The notes: a model not told the origin generated them from the sequence alone. DNA of 57,667 nt from Streptomyces sp. McG3 (GCF_018619185.1 NZ_JAAXYC010000012.1:1-57667); one strand, 5' to 3'. Counted from the first letter of the stretch, positions 24,183 to 32,412 are shown. Translations and numbers: made by a program.

Positions 24183-24594
24183 GAAGAGGTCTCCTGGAAC
24201 AGTGACGCGTCGGAGGTTCACGCGTCGGGGGATGTGGCGCCCGGGGTCCCGTGCGCCGCATCCGACGATGCCGCCGCGTGTTCCGGACGAGCAAGCGCGG
24301 ACCAGGCAATGTCATGCACGTGCCACAGTATTGACCCTCCGTCAACTCCCGATACACGCAACGCAACAAGGCTGTCGTGTGGTGTCCACAGCGGCCCGAT
24401 CCGACCGCCGAGTGGCAGTGGGTCCAGGTGCTGGGCCGGCGCTGCCCGAAGAAGCGCACCTGCGGCCGGTGGGGCGGGGCTGAGCCCGAACAGGTTCTCC
24501 TTGTCGGAGTATCCGCGTGCCGCATATGCCTTTGGCCGTTTCAGTGATCAGAGTGGCCCCACTGCACGTACCGATGACATGAAGGAGAACGGTC
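24183..24594. other. divergent promoter region with TTGAC-N5-GTCAA dyad
   Basis: About 410 bp between the subtilase (minus) and the small secreted protein (plus). It contains a perfect dyad at 24331-24345 (TTGACCCTCCGTCAA), a candidate operator. No gene is supported. Confidence 0.4.
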
Positions 24595-24834
24595 ATGATG
24601 CGTCGTATCGCGATCACCCTGGCGGCTGTCGCCGCGGCCGGGTTCGTTGCCGCCGGCCCGGCTTCCGCGCAGGGGACGAACGGCTGGGACGGCCCTGCCG
24701 GCGGCGGCCACGCGGAGATCGAGGGTGGCTGGGCCAGCGGTGAGTACCGCAACCTCGGCGGCCCGTACGGGATCACCTACGTCAAGGGCCAGAAGGCCTA
24801 CTTCGACGCGGAGCGCGGCTACTTCGTCCGCTGA
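24595..24834 (+). CDS. small secreted hypothetical protein
   Basis: A 79-residue protein with a clear signal peptide (1-25, ending ASA) and a mature part of about 53 residues rich in Gly, aromatic and acidic residues, without cysteine. GAAGGAGAA lies 5-10 bases before the ATG, a strong ribosome binding site. A perfect 19-bp terminator follows. I do not recognise a family; the small soluble mature part suggests a secreted accessory protein. Confidence 0.8.
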   Translation: MMRRIAITLAAVAAAGFVAAGPASAQGTNGWDGPAGGGHAEIEGGWASGEYRNLGGPYGITYVKGQKAYFDAERGYFVR

Positions 24835-24873
24835 CCCCGGCGGCCGGGAGCACCTGGCCGCAGCTGTTCCAGA

Positions 24874-24919
24874 ACGGGTGAGGGCCCGCGCCAGCACGAC
24901 GGCGCGGGCCCTCACCCGT
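24874..24919 (+). terminator. 19-bp perfect hairpin terminator
   Basis: Stem 24874-24892 with 24901-24919, loop of 8 bases, 40 bases after the stop of the small secreted protein. Confidence 0.8.
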
Positions 24920-25065
24920 GCGATCCCGTGCGATCCCGTGCCGGAAGGGCGGCAGGGGGCTCCGCACGGCACCGAGGTACGCCATGTACGTGAAGTGCCG
25001 GTCCGACAGATCCGGTTGGCGGGCTTCAAGGGGGAGAACCGGGTCGAAGATCTACCGTCGGTGGT

Positions 25066-25452
25066 GTGAGCACGATGAGGATCTGCCAGCTCGCCGAGCG
25101 CCCCGGCATGCCGACGACCACCCTGCGCTTCCACGACGGCGCCGGGCCGCTACCAGCTGACCGGACCCCGGCCGGCTACCGGGTGTACGGCGAGGATGCG
25201 GGCGAGCGGCCGGCGATCATCGGCGCGGCCAAGCACCTCGGGCTGCCGCTGGAGGAAATCGGCGAGCCGCTCGGGGTGTGGGACGCGGGCGCCTGCCGGG
25301 ACGTGCACGCGGACCCGCGTCGACGGCTCGCCGCCCGCCTGGCCGAGGCCGACGCGCGTGCCGCCGAGCGAGCAGCGTTCACCGCCTCCCTGCACACGGC
25401 CCTGGACCACCTGGACGCGTTGCCCGATCGCGAGCAGACGCCTGCTCAGTGA
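25066..25452 (+). CDS. MerR-family regulator, probably C-terminally truncated
   Basis: A 128-residue protein with a MerR winged-helix start (MRICQLAERPGMPTTTLRF, then RTPAGYRVYGED) and the dimerising helix to about 120 (LDHLDALPD). Relatives usually continue with a cysteine-containing metal-binding tail after DALPDR; here the frame ends DREQTPAQ, so the effector site seems missing. Substitutions in the helix-turn-helix (RPGMP, FHDGAGP) hint at decay. GTG 25066 or ATG 25075 could start it. It overlaps the 3' end of the convergent SnoaL-like gene by 7 bases. Confidence 0.7.
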   Translation: MSTMRICQLAERPGMPTTTLRFHDGAGPLPADRTPAGYRVYGEDAGERPAIIGAAKHLGLPLEEIGEPLGVWDAGACRDVHADPRRRLAARLAEADARAAERAAFTASLHTALDHLDALPDREQTPAQ

Positions 25453-25874
25453 CCGGCGGAGGTGGGCGAGATCTGCCGCATGAGGCTCATCAGGTCCGGT
25501 GCGACCCACTCCTCGGCGATCCGGCCGTCCTCAAAGCGGTAGACCTCGACGCTCCGGTAGCTGACCTGGCGGCCTGTTGCCTCGAACTGCTGGAACGCAC
25601 CCTGGTGCGTGGCCCGGAAGTGGACCAGCACGGTCACTTTGTCGTCGACGCCGAACATGTCCTGAACGTTGATCTTCAGGTCGGGAAAGGCGTCCTTCAT
25701 GATCTTCGTGCCGTGCTGCCAGGTCTCACGGCCGTGCAGCGGGTCGGGAGATCCAGGGACGTTGGCGATGAAGTTCTCGGTCAGCATCTGCGCGGCATCC
25801 TCGAACCCGCCGCTCTCCACGAGCTGGTACGCGGTGCGCAGCAAGGCCATGTTCTGCTCGACAGTGGTGGTCAT
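25446..25874 (-). CDS. SnoaL-like ester cyclase family protein
   Basis: A 142-residue cone-fold (NTF2-like) protein. Typical features are the N-terminal helices (YQLVESGGFEDAAQML), PDPLHGRE, the FPDLKINVQDMF strand and the C-terminal EVYRFEDGRIAEEWV block. Relatives include polyketide cyclases and many uncharacterised enzymes; the substrate is unknown. AGGACC precedes the ATG. Transcription probably starts from the MerR-type promoter at 25938-25968, whose mirror copy drives the divergent MerR gene, so both respond to one regulator. Confidence 0.85.
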   Translation of the reverse strand: MTTTVEQNMALLRTAYQLVESGGFEDAAQMLTENFIANVPGSPDPLHGRETWQHGTKIMKDAFPDLKINVQDMFGVDDKVTVLVHFRATHQGAFQQFEATGRQVSYRSVEVYRFEDGRIAEEWVAPDLMSLMRQISPTSAGH

Positions 25875-25942
25875 TTCAGGGTCCTCTCAGAGGTTCGTCC
25901 CGCGAGCTCGGTGACCGCCCCGGGCCGGGTGACACCCAGGGA

Positions 25943-25968
25943 AAACCATGACGCCGCGTGAAGGTCAA
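25943..25968 (-). promoter_or_regulatory. MerR-type operator/promoter for the SnoaL-like gene
   Basis: 26-bp element identical to the reverse complement of 26043-26068. On the minus strand TTGACC is followed by a 19-base spacer holding the imperfect dyad ACCTTCACGCGGCGTCATGG, then TTCCCT as -10. A long 19-bp spacer with an internal dyad is the hallmark of MerR-controlled promoters. The predicted start is about 57 bases before the ATG. Confidence 0.8.
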
Positions 25969-26042
25969 ATAGCCGCGGGCGCCCCCTCCGGGGCCTTCAC
26001 CGGAGCTGCACCGGTTGCGCTGTCCCGCCGCGCAGGCCGCTC

Positions 26043-26068
26043 TTGACCTTCACGCGGCGTCATGGTTT
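26043..26068 (+). promoter_or_regulatory. MerR-type operator/promoter for the MerR gene
   Basis: Exact inverted copy of 25943-25968. TTGACC (26043-26048), 19-base spacer with the dyad, TGCACT as -10 (26068-26073). The start site would fall at about 26080, the A of the ATG, giving a leaderless or nearly leaderless mRNA. Confidence 0.8.
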
Positions 26069-26079
26069 GCACTGGGCTC

Positions 26080-26358
26080 ATGCGCATCGGCGAGATCGCC
26101 GCGCTCCACGGGGCAACCCCGCGGGGCGTACGGCACTACCACCATCTCGGGCTGCTGCCCGAGCCCCTGCGACTCAGTGACGGATACCGCGAATGCGGCG
26201 TACGGGAGACAACCCTGCTCGCCCTGGCAGCGCGTTTCCCCGACAGGAGCGCCGGCACCCTGGCAAGCGGCATCTTCGTGGACCTCGCGCCAGCCCGGCC
26301 GGCGGCCATCACGCGTGCGAGGGAAGTCGCGGCCGAAAAGCAGGAAGGACCATCATGA
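26080..26358 (+). CDS. short MerR-family regulator
   Basis: A 92-residue protein. Residues 1-40 are a good MerR DNA-binding domain (MRIGEIAALHGA, GVRHYHHLGLLPEP, LSDGYRE). The rest does not resemble the usual second half of the wing or dimer helix, so the protein is half normal length. Either a frameshift altered the tail or it is a natural short form. The stop overlaps the ATG of the next gene (ATGA at 26355-26358), suggesting the present frame is translated. It is likely autoregulated through the operator directly upstream. Confidence 0.75.
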   Translation: MRIGEIAALHGATPRGVRHYHHLGLLPEPLRLSDGYRECGVRETTLLALAARFPDRSAGTLASGIFVDLAPARPAAITRAREVAAEKQEGPS

Positions 26359-27275
26359 AGACGCCCGAAGGCCGGCCGGCCGTTCGCCGGAGCACCGTCC
26401 CCCGCCGCGGCCCGGCCCTGCGGACGATGCGCGTCATCGCGCTGGGCTCCCAGCTCGTGCTCCTGGCCGGTCTGATCAGTGGGATGCCGATGCCGGGCGC
26501 TGTTCTGCTCGGCGGCAGGCTGCTCCTGCTGGTGCTCGTCTGTGCCGAAGCACACCACTGGCTGCGGCTGCGGCGGCACGGACTGTCCCGGCCGGAAGCG
26601 CTCAAGCAGCTCGTGCCCGAGCCCGTGCCGCGCTTTGTCATGCACGAGCTGCGGATCATGGCGAGCCTGCTCCGGTGGGTTGCCCGCCGCCCGCACGGCG
26701 TCAACGGCGCCGACGCGGTCTTCACCCACGGCCGTGACCAGGCCGCCATGATGTACAGTCTCACGTTCGCCTGCGTCATCGAGACGGTCGTCCTGTCCTT
26801 CCTGCTCGCCAACTGGCCCCTTGTTCACACCGTCTTTCTCGTCGTGGACGTCTACACCGTCCTGTTCGTCCTCGGCCTGCACGCGGCCTCCGTCACACGC
26901 CCGCACGTCCTCACCGGCGGCACACTGCGCATCCGGCAGGCAGCCGGCATCGACTTCCTCGTGCCGCTCGACCAGATCGCCTCCATCCGACGCGAGACGC
27001 TGTTCACCCATGTGAAGAAGGACAACGAGCTGAACATGCCCATCGGTTCGCAGACCTCCATCACCCTCGGACTGGCCGAACCCCTCGACGTGCCGAAGTT
27101 CCTCGGCGCCTCCCGCCCCGTACAGGTGGTCAGGCTGCACGCGGACGACCCGAAGGCTCTGTACGACGCCGTCGCGCGGGCCCGAACCACACGCGTAACG
27201 GCCTCGGGCGCACCGGAGCCGTCCTCTGCAACGGCCGGCGACACCAGCTCCTCACCGCCAGGCGCACCCGCCTGA
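26355..27275 (+). CDS. membrane protein of unknown function with PH-like C-terminal domain
   Basis: A 306-residue protein. Hydrophobic segments at about 23-60 and 135-185 suggest two helical pairs; a soluble C-terminal part (about 190-290) with LRIRQAAGIDFLVPLDQI resembles bacterial PH-like domains, and the tail is Ala/Ser/Pro-rich. I do not recognise a named family. It is coupled to the short MerR gene by an ATGA overlap, with GGAAGGAC as ribosome binding site, so it is probably the main target of that regulator, for example in drug or envelope-stress response (inference). Confidence 0.75.
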   Translation: MKTPEGRPAVRRSTVPRRGPALRTMRVIALGSQLVLLAGLISGMPMPGAVLLGGRLLLLVLVCAEAHHWLRLRRHGLSRPEALKQLVPEPVPRFVMHELRIMASLLRWVARRPHGVNGADAVFTHGRDQAAMMYSLTFACVIETVVLSFLLANWPLVHTVFLVVDVYTVLFVLGLHAASVTRPHVLTGGTLRIRQAAGIDFLVPLDQIASIRRETLFTHVKKDNELNMPIGSQTSITLGLAEPLDVPKFLGASRPVQVVRLHADDPKALYDAVARARTTRVTASGAPEPSSATAGDTSSSPPGAPA

Positions 27276-27409
27276 ACACCTGGTGACTGCCATGCCCCAG
27301 GAGTCCAGGATCTCCCGGTCGCACGGGCGCGGGACCGGTGCACCCCCCGCGTCTGGACCAGGGTGGTGGATCCTGCTTGCTTCTCCTCACAGACGGGGCA
27401 GTTCTCTCG

Positions 27410-28270
27410 TCAGCACTGCGGCCTCGCCGGCGTTTGCCGACGGCCTGCCGACGCTTCAACCTGTTCGGTCAGGAAGGAGAGCACGGTGGGGATGACGGCA
27501 AGGTCGTTGTGTCCGGCGCCGCTGACGATGTCCAGTTGCGAGGCGATGCCGTGTCGGTCCCAGTTCTCGCGGAGCTCGTTCAGGCGGTTCATGCGGCTGC
27601 CTGGTTGCTCGGCGCCTTCCCAGACCTCGACGTGGGTGTCGTGTTCCCCGATGACGAGTTGCACGGGTAGTTCCGCCATGGCTTGGGTGTCCGGAGCGAC
27701 TCCGAAGAGGTCTGTGCTGTCAGCGGTGCCCCGCCACCAGGGTGTTCGGGAGTCGAGGAGGGTGGTGCGGCCCGGTGCGCCGACGGAAAGGGAGGCGAGG
27801 CGGTCGGGGTGGAGACAGAAGAAGCGGTGGGCGAACTGCCCGCCGCCGGAGAAGCCGTGAAGGTGGAAGCGATCCGTTCGGATGTGCCACCGGGCGGCAG
27901 CCTCCTTGATCATGTCGAGCAGCAGCAGGTCAGGCCGGAAGCCTGGCTCGGTGAAGAACTTGTAGCTGTCCAGGTCGTTGGGGCCGGTCAGGCCGGCGGG
28001 GAACAGCGGGGCGAGTACGACGCAGCCGTGTTCCTCCGCGAAATCGGCGAAGTGGTCTCGGACCTGGCCGACGTTGCGATGGGTCCCGTGGACTGCCACG
28101 ACCAGGGGGCTGGGTTCACCGATGTTGCTGTGCCCGCGGGGCACGTAGAGGCAGTACGAGACGCGCGGGTCGACGGAGAGGGCGAACAGCGGCGTGGCCC
28201 CGGTCAGGAAGAGCTGTGCGGGATGGTCGGGCGGCAGGTGCCAGGGGGAGAGGGGACGTTCGGTGGGCAT
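27410..28270 (-). CDS. alpha/beta hydrolase (PHB depolymerase-like esterase)
   Basis: A 286-residue cytosolic hydrolase; no signal peptide is seen. Nucleophile elbow HGFSGGG with Ser141; candidate acid Asp211 (GEHDTHVEVW) and base His254 (SGAGHNDL); oxyanion-side HGTHRN near 61-66. The pattern fits the esterase D/PHB-depolymerase group. GGAG precedes ATG 28270. It is the last gene of the operon MFS-AtuA-DUF4387-hydrolase, 38 bases after DUF4387, and probably hydrolyses an ester or thioester intermediate of that pathway. Confidence 0.85.
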   Translation of the reverse strand: MPTERPLSPWHLPPDHPAQLFLTGATPLFALSVDPRVSYCLYVPRGHSNIGEPSPLVVAVHGTHRNVGQVRDHFADFAEEHGCVVLAPLFPAGLTGPNDLDSYKFFTEPGFRPDLLLLDMIKEAAARWHIRTDRFHLHGFSGGGQFAHRFFCLHPDRLASLSVGAPGRTTLLDSRTPWWRGTADSTDLFGVAPDTQAMAELPVQLVIGEHDTHVEVWEGAEQPGSRMNRLNELRENWDRHGIASQLDIVSGAGHNDLAVIPTVLSFLTEQVEASAGRRQTPARPQC

Positions 28271-28308
28271 GGGTGTGGCTCCGGAGTTCGTGGGGAGGGG
28301 AGGCGCGG

Positions 28309-28626
28309 TCAGGGGACCGGAGGCAGTTCCCTGTCCATGAGCGGGGCGTACTGCTGGCCGGCGTAGCAGTCGGTGTCGTGGATGTCGCCCTGAACGGTGG
28401 GGCGGGGCAGGGAGACCTTTACGGCGAGTGCGCCGGGGTGGTTGACGACGAGGATCTGATCGGGATCGGTGCCGTAGAGCGATGCGAAGAGGCCCTTGTC
28501 GAGGAATCCGGTCGCCACCAGCGCGTCGTAGGCGGTGTGGTCGTGGCACATGAAATCGAACGTGAGGGTGAAGGGGCCGGCGTTCTTGGAGCGGACCAGG
28601 GAGCAGTAGTCGAGCAGGGTGGCCAT
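28309..28626 (-). CDS. DUF4387 protein
   Basis: A 105-residue protein starting MATLLDYCSLVRSKNAGP, the family opening, with FDFMCHDHTAYD in the middle and HPGALAVKVSLPRP near the end. DUF4387 is regularly encoded next to AtuA-like (DUF1446) proteins and probably forms a complex with them. It starts 5 bases after the AtuA-like stop. Exact activity unknown. Confidence 0.88.
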   Translation of the reverse strand: MATLLDYCSLVRSKNAGPFTLTFDFMCHDHTAYDALVATGFLDKGLFASLYGTDPDQILVVNHPGALAVKVSLPRPTVQGDIHDTDCYAGQQYAPLMDRELPPVP

Positions 28627-28631
28627 GGGTA

Positions 28632-29993
28632 CTACAGCTCCTCGGTGGTGGTCCGGAACAGTTCGGTGGGGGTGATGCCGGTGGCGACGTGGTTGAGGGT
28701 GAAGCGGTAGAGCGGGCCTCGGTCCATCTCGGGGGGTGAGTAGGGGTAGGCGAGGGTGGAGACCAGTCCGTCGTACTCGGCGATGGGCAGGTGGCTGCTG
28801 GCGTGGGCGACGAACGTGGAGATCGCGTGAGCGGTGGCTTGGTCGGGGGCGGTCACCGTGATGAGTACGCCGAGTTCGCGAGGCCGTAGCGGATCGGGTT
28901 CGGTGCCGTCGAGAACGGCACCGTCGCCATAGAGGCGGTAGTCGATGTCGATGGTGGACGGGTCTATCTCGCCGGCGAACAGGTCGAGGATCTTCGCGTC
29001 GAAGTACTGCTGGGCGAACGGCAGGAGTTTGGGCAGGGCGTCGATGACGATGCGGTCGCGGACGCCGCCGATGATGACGGTCTGGTAGCCGACGAGTTCG
29101 GCGCCTTCGAGTTTGTTCGTGTAGCCGTCCGCGGGTAGGTAGCGGGCGCCGCGGACGCGGACGGTCTGTTCGTCGACGGCTTCGTAGGTGGCGTCGGTGG
29201 TGTCCAGGACGCCCGAGGGTTCGGCGATGTGGAACGGGTCGGCGTTCTCGTACAGGGTGTGTGCGGCGACCGAGCGGGGTGTGAGCCGGGTGCCGTCGGC
29301 GAGGGTAGTGACGTCGAAGTGGTCGTCGCGCAGCGTGGCGAGCAGCCCGTTGGCGGAGGGTGGCACGGCGCAGGCGGCGCCGCACTCGATGGTCTTGGCC
29401 AGGTGCCAGGCGAGGCCGGAGTGGGCGCCGCGCAGGTGGGGCAGTGCGGCGAAGAGGGCGGTGTCGCTGGCGCGGCCGGCCAGGATGACGTCGCAGCCCT
29501 CGACCAGAGCGTCCTGGATGGGTTCGACGCCCATCATCGCCACGGTGTGGCTGCGTTCGAACAGCTCCCGGTCGATTTCGGGTGCATGGGCGAGTGGCCG
29601 GATGCGGCCGGCGTCGTAGAGGTCCTGGAGGCGGTCGGCGGGCTGGTCGGAGTAGATCAGGGCGAGCTTGAAGTGCAGGCTCTCCTCGGCGGCGATACGG
29701 CGGGTGAGGGCTGCCACCTCGTCGACGCCGACATCGCGACCGGAGGTGCCGCAGGATCCGATGATGAGCGGCACCTTCAGCTCGTCCCGGGCCTTCAGCA
29801 GGAGCCGCAGGTCACGCGCGACGGCCTGAGCCGAGAGCTTGGGTGTGCCGGAGCCGAGGGCCGCGGGGCCGGAGTCGGTGGACCCGGCGTCGCAGGCGAT
29901 CACATGGGGACGGGCTGCGACGCCGCGCCGGAACGCGTCCGCGTCGAAGCCGGCGCCCAGTGCCCCGGTCGGGGCGAGAATGCGGAGTTCCAT
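28632..29993 (-). CDS. AtuA-like (DUF1446) acyclic terpene utilisation family protein
   Basis: A 453-residue cytosolic protein of the AtuA/DUF1446 family: ACDAGSTDSGP near 34-44, the GSCGTSGRD block near 98-106, and CDVILAGRASDTA near 166-178. AtuA is named for growth on citronellol and geraniol, but family members sit in several acid-degradation clusters and the reaction is not clear. Neighbours (MFS importer, DUF4387, hydrolase, GntR regulator) indicate uptake and breakdown of a small organic compound. The ATG has AAGG upstream; 38 bases separate it from the transporter stop. Confidence 0.85.
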   Translation of the reverse strand: MELRILAPTGALGAGFDADAFRRGVAARPHVIACDAGSTDSGPAALGSGTPKLSAQAVARDLRLLLKARDELKVPLIIGSCGTSGRDVGVDEVAALTRRIAAEESLHFKLALIYSDQPADRLQDLYDAGRIRPLAHAPEIDRELFERSHTVAMMGVEPIQDALVEGCDVILAGRASDTALFAALPHLRGAHSGLAWHLAKTIECGAACAVPPSANGLLATLRDDHFDVTTLADGTRLTPRSVAAHTLYENADPFHIAEPSGVLDTTDATYEAVDEQTVRVRGARYLPADGYTNKLEGAELVGYQTVIIGGVRDRIVIDALPKLLPFAQQYFDAKILDLFAGEIDPSTIDIDYRLYGDGAVLDGTEPDPLRPRELGVLITVTAPDQATAHAISTFVAHASSHLPIAEYDGLVSTLAYPYSPPEMDRGPLYRFTLNHVATGITPTELFRTTTEEL

Positions 29994-30031
29994 GGGGTGA
30001 TGACCTTTCGGCGTGCTGGTGGTGTGCTTCC

Positions 30032-31336
30032 TCACGACTGGCTCCGGTGGGGAATCCGGCGGGCCAGGAGGGTGAAGACAGCGAAGGTGACCGCGGCGAA
30101 GGCGGCGGCGTTCAGCATCATGAAGCGCCAGCTGGTGAGGTCCACCGTGATGCCGAGGATCGCCGGGCCCAGGGCCATGCCGGCGGAGGAGGCGATGGTG
30201 TAGAGGGCGGTGTAGGTGCCGAGCACCTTCTGGGTGGGGGCCAGGTTCCACAGGGCGACCAGGGCGTTGACCGCGAACGAGGCGTAGCCGATGGCGCAGA
30301 GGACGGTCGAGACGACCGTCCCCGGGACCGTCGGGACGGCGAAGCCGACCAGGAGGCCGATGACGAACAGTCCGACGCCGTAGCGCATGGCGCGCAGTTG
30401 CCCCAGCCGGTCGGAGCCGTAGGCGAGGGGCAGTACACAGACCAGGAAGGCGACGGCGCCCGGCAGAGCGAGCCCGCCGGCTTCACCTCGGGTCAGCCCG
30501 AGGACCTCGGTGCCGTAGGGCGTGTTCAGCGACCGCAACGCGGTCCACATGCCCGCGAAGCAGAAGATGCCGATCATCAGCAGCACCGTGGGGCTGGAAG
30601 GCGTGCGTACCGCGTCCTTCAGGACCGCCCAGGGAGAGGTGAACTCCGGTGCGTCCTTCTGGCCCTCGGTGGGCTGTTCGGGCAGAACGGCCTGCTGGTG
30701 ACGGCGGCCGAGGAACATCCAGGAGAAGCCGAGCATGACCAACATCAGGGCCGGAGGGATCGCGAACGCCAGGTGCAGGCTGCGGTCCACGACCAGCAGG
30801 CTGATCAGGGACGAGACGATGATGGTCAGGCTGACGCCGGCCTTGATGAACCCCTGCGCCTTGCTGCGGCTGCCCGTGGGGACGTAGTCGGATATCAGTG
30901 TTTCGGTGACGCCTTTGAAAGCGTTGGCGACCAGGGCGAACCCGACGACGCACACCATCAGGACGGGAAGACTGTCCGCCCAGGGGATGAGCACGAACGG
31001 GACCGTGGCGATCACGGCGCCGAGCAGCACGATCGGCCACCGCCCCGCCTTGCGGCGGACGAGCTTGTCGGAGAGGAACCCGACGGACGGCTGGGTGAAG
31101 ATGCCCAAGGAATGGTCCAGCCCCATGATCAGGCCGATGACGCCCGCCGAGGTGACGTACTGGCGCAGTTGCTCGGGAACCTGGGCGTCGTAGAAATTCC
31201 AGACCGCTTCCTGGGCGAAGACCGCCAGGGTGACCCACAGCACCGCGCTCGCGTTCATCCGCCGTCCGGGGGCGGGTGTCGACGACGCGAGGGTGGATGT
31301 CCCGTCCGAAGTGGTCGCAGCAGGTTGATGCAGCAT
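30032..31336 (-). CDS. MFS transporter
   Basis: A 434-residue polytopic inner-membrane transporter with about twelve hydrophobic segments. The loop between segments 2 and 3 carries GFLSDKLVRRKAGRWP, the MFS motif A, and a soluble central loop (about 210-240) separates the halves. It opens the catabolic operon and is likely the substrate importer. AAGGAG precedes the ATG, and the GntR operator is 18 bases upstream of the start codon, so repression by the neighbouring regulator is expected. Confidence 0.88.
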   Translation of the reverse strand: MLHQPAATTSDGTSTLASSTPAPGRRMNASAVLWVTLAVFAQEAVWNFYDAQVPEQLRQYVTSAGVIGLIMGLDHSLGIFTQPSVGFLSDKLVRRKAGRWPIVLLGAVIATVPFVLIPWADSLPVLMVCVVGFALVANAFKGVTETLISDYVPTGSRSKAQGFIKAGVSLTIIVSSLISLLVVDRSLHLAFAIPPALMLVMLGFSWMFLGRRHQQAVLPEQPTEGQKDAPEFTSPWAVLKDAVRTPSSPTVLLMIGIFCFAGMWTALRSLNTPYGTEVLGLTRGEAGGLALPGAVAFLVCVLPLAYGSDRLGQLRAMRYGVGLFVIGLLVGFAVPTVPGTVVSTVLCAIGYASFAVNALVALWNLAPTQKVLGTYTALYTIASSAGMALGPAILGITVDLTSWRFMMLNAAAFAAVTFAVFTLLARRIPHRSQS

Positions 31337-31353
31337 GGCGGCTCCTTGCCATA

Positions 31354-31363
31354 TGCTATAGCA
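31354..31363. promoter_or_regulatory. GntR operator upstream of the MFS operon
   Basis: Perfect 10-bp palindrome TGCTATAGCA followed by AAA, 18 bases before the MFS start. The same core (CGCTATAGCA plus AA) precedes the GntR gene at 32168-32177. Location and repetition suggest a FadR-type GntR operator. Confidence 0.7.
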
Positions 31364-31433
31364 AAAGGGGGGTGCGTCGGCTGTCGCGGTGACCCAATGA
31401 GCGGCAGCCGGATGCGGATGCGGACGCGTTCGA

Positions 31434-32150
31434 TCAGCTGCTGGAGAGCTGGTTCAGTGCCTCGCGGTGATGATGCGCGGCGAGCATCTCGGCCCGTTCC
31501 TCGTCACGGTCGAGGAGGGCGTCGAGCAGGCTGCGGTGTTCGCGGAACCTCCGGCGGAAAGCCTCGGCTCGTTCCGGAGCGAGCTTGATCGTCAGATCGA
31601 GACGCTCCTCGTCACTGAACGCGCGGGCCTGCTGAAGAAGGCCCTCAAGCACGGGATTGCCGACTGATGCCTCCACCTGGTGGTGGAAGCGCCGCAGCAG
31701 GCGGTGGACGGCTGCCAGCCTGTCGGTCGCGTCGGCCCGTGCCCCGCGTTCGGCCAGATCCCGCTCGATCTCGCCGACCACGGCATCGGCCTGATCCAGC
31801 ACCTCGGCCAGGTCGGCGAGCTGGGCGTCAGTGGCGTTCCGGGCGGCCAGGCGGGCCATGAGGGCCGACAGCCGGACCTCGGCCTCCACGATCTCCGAAA
31901 GCGCGGAATCCGAGTGATCCGCGATCCGCAGCGCCCGGGTCCCGACCCGCTCCACCACCTTCTCGTGCACCAGCTGACGCAGCGCTTCCCGCACCGGGGT
32001 GGGGCTGACACCGAGACGGGTGGCGAGATCACGTTCGGTGATCTTCTCTCCCGGCCGCAGGGAGCCCTCCCGAACCGCATCGCGAAGCCGCCGGTAAGCC
32101 TGGTCGGCCAACGACGTCGTCTCCATGGGGCTGAGGGCATCGGTGCTCAT
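31434..32150 (-). CDS. GntR-family (FadR/FCD type) transcriptional regulator
   Basis: A 238-residue DNA-binding protein. Winged helix at about 10-75 (LADQAYRRLRDAV, then ITERDLATRLGVSPTPVREALRQL) and an all-helical FCD effector domain with conserved His/Asp-rich helices from about 90 to 230. It precedes the MFS operon in the same direction and carries the same palindrome in its own promoter, so it likely controls both itself and the catabolic genes. ATG 32150 is chosen by proximity to the operator; Met9 at 32126 is an alternative. Confidence 0.9.
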   Translation of the reverse strand: MSTDALSPMETTSLADQAYRRLRDAVREGSLRPGEKITERDLATRLGVSPTPVREALRQLVHEKVVERVGTRALRIADHSDSALSEIVEAEVRLSALMARLAARNATDAQLADLAEVLDQADAVVGEIERDLAERGARADATDRLAAVHRLLRRFHHQVEASVGNPVLEGLLQQARAFSDEERLDLTIKLAPERAEAFRRRFREHRSLLDALLDRDEERAEMLAAHHHREALNQLSSS

Positions 32151-32167
32151 GTCTGCAACATTGCCGC

Positions 32168-32177
32168 CGCTATAGCA
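32168..32177. promoter_or_regulatory. GntR autoregulatory operator
   Basis: CGCTATAGCA, followed by AA, 18 bases before the GntR start. It shares the core GCTATAGCAAA with the site at 31354-31363. Confidence 0.65.
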
Positions 32178-32313
32178 AAGAGTCAATAGGTGGGTTACCG
32201 GCAGATGTCTGCGGCATTGCCGAGCGTCGGTTGGACCTGTGCCCACCACCCGGCTCGGCCATACCTCCCCGGTGCGTTCGGCCACACGAGGCAGCAGTCG
32301 TCACGAGGCGAGA

Positions 32314-32397
32314 CCGTCAAGGAATCGTCAGGTGCAGGGAGGTGGTGCCGTCAAGAAGCGCGGCTGTCATGGGGGCTTCGCCGATACCTCTTGACGG
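32314..32397. promoter_or_regulatory. three CCGTCAAG copies upstream of the MMPL operon
   Basis: CCGTCAAG at 32314-32321 and 32348-32355 (34-bp period) and its reverse complement at 32390-32397, directly before the MMPL start at 32413. Such repeats are candidate binding sites for the response regulator encoded downstream. Low confidence in the regulator assignment. Confidence 0.45.
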
Positions 32398-32412
32398 AAA
32401 TGAGCTGTAAGC

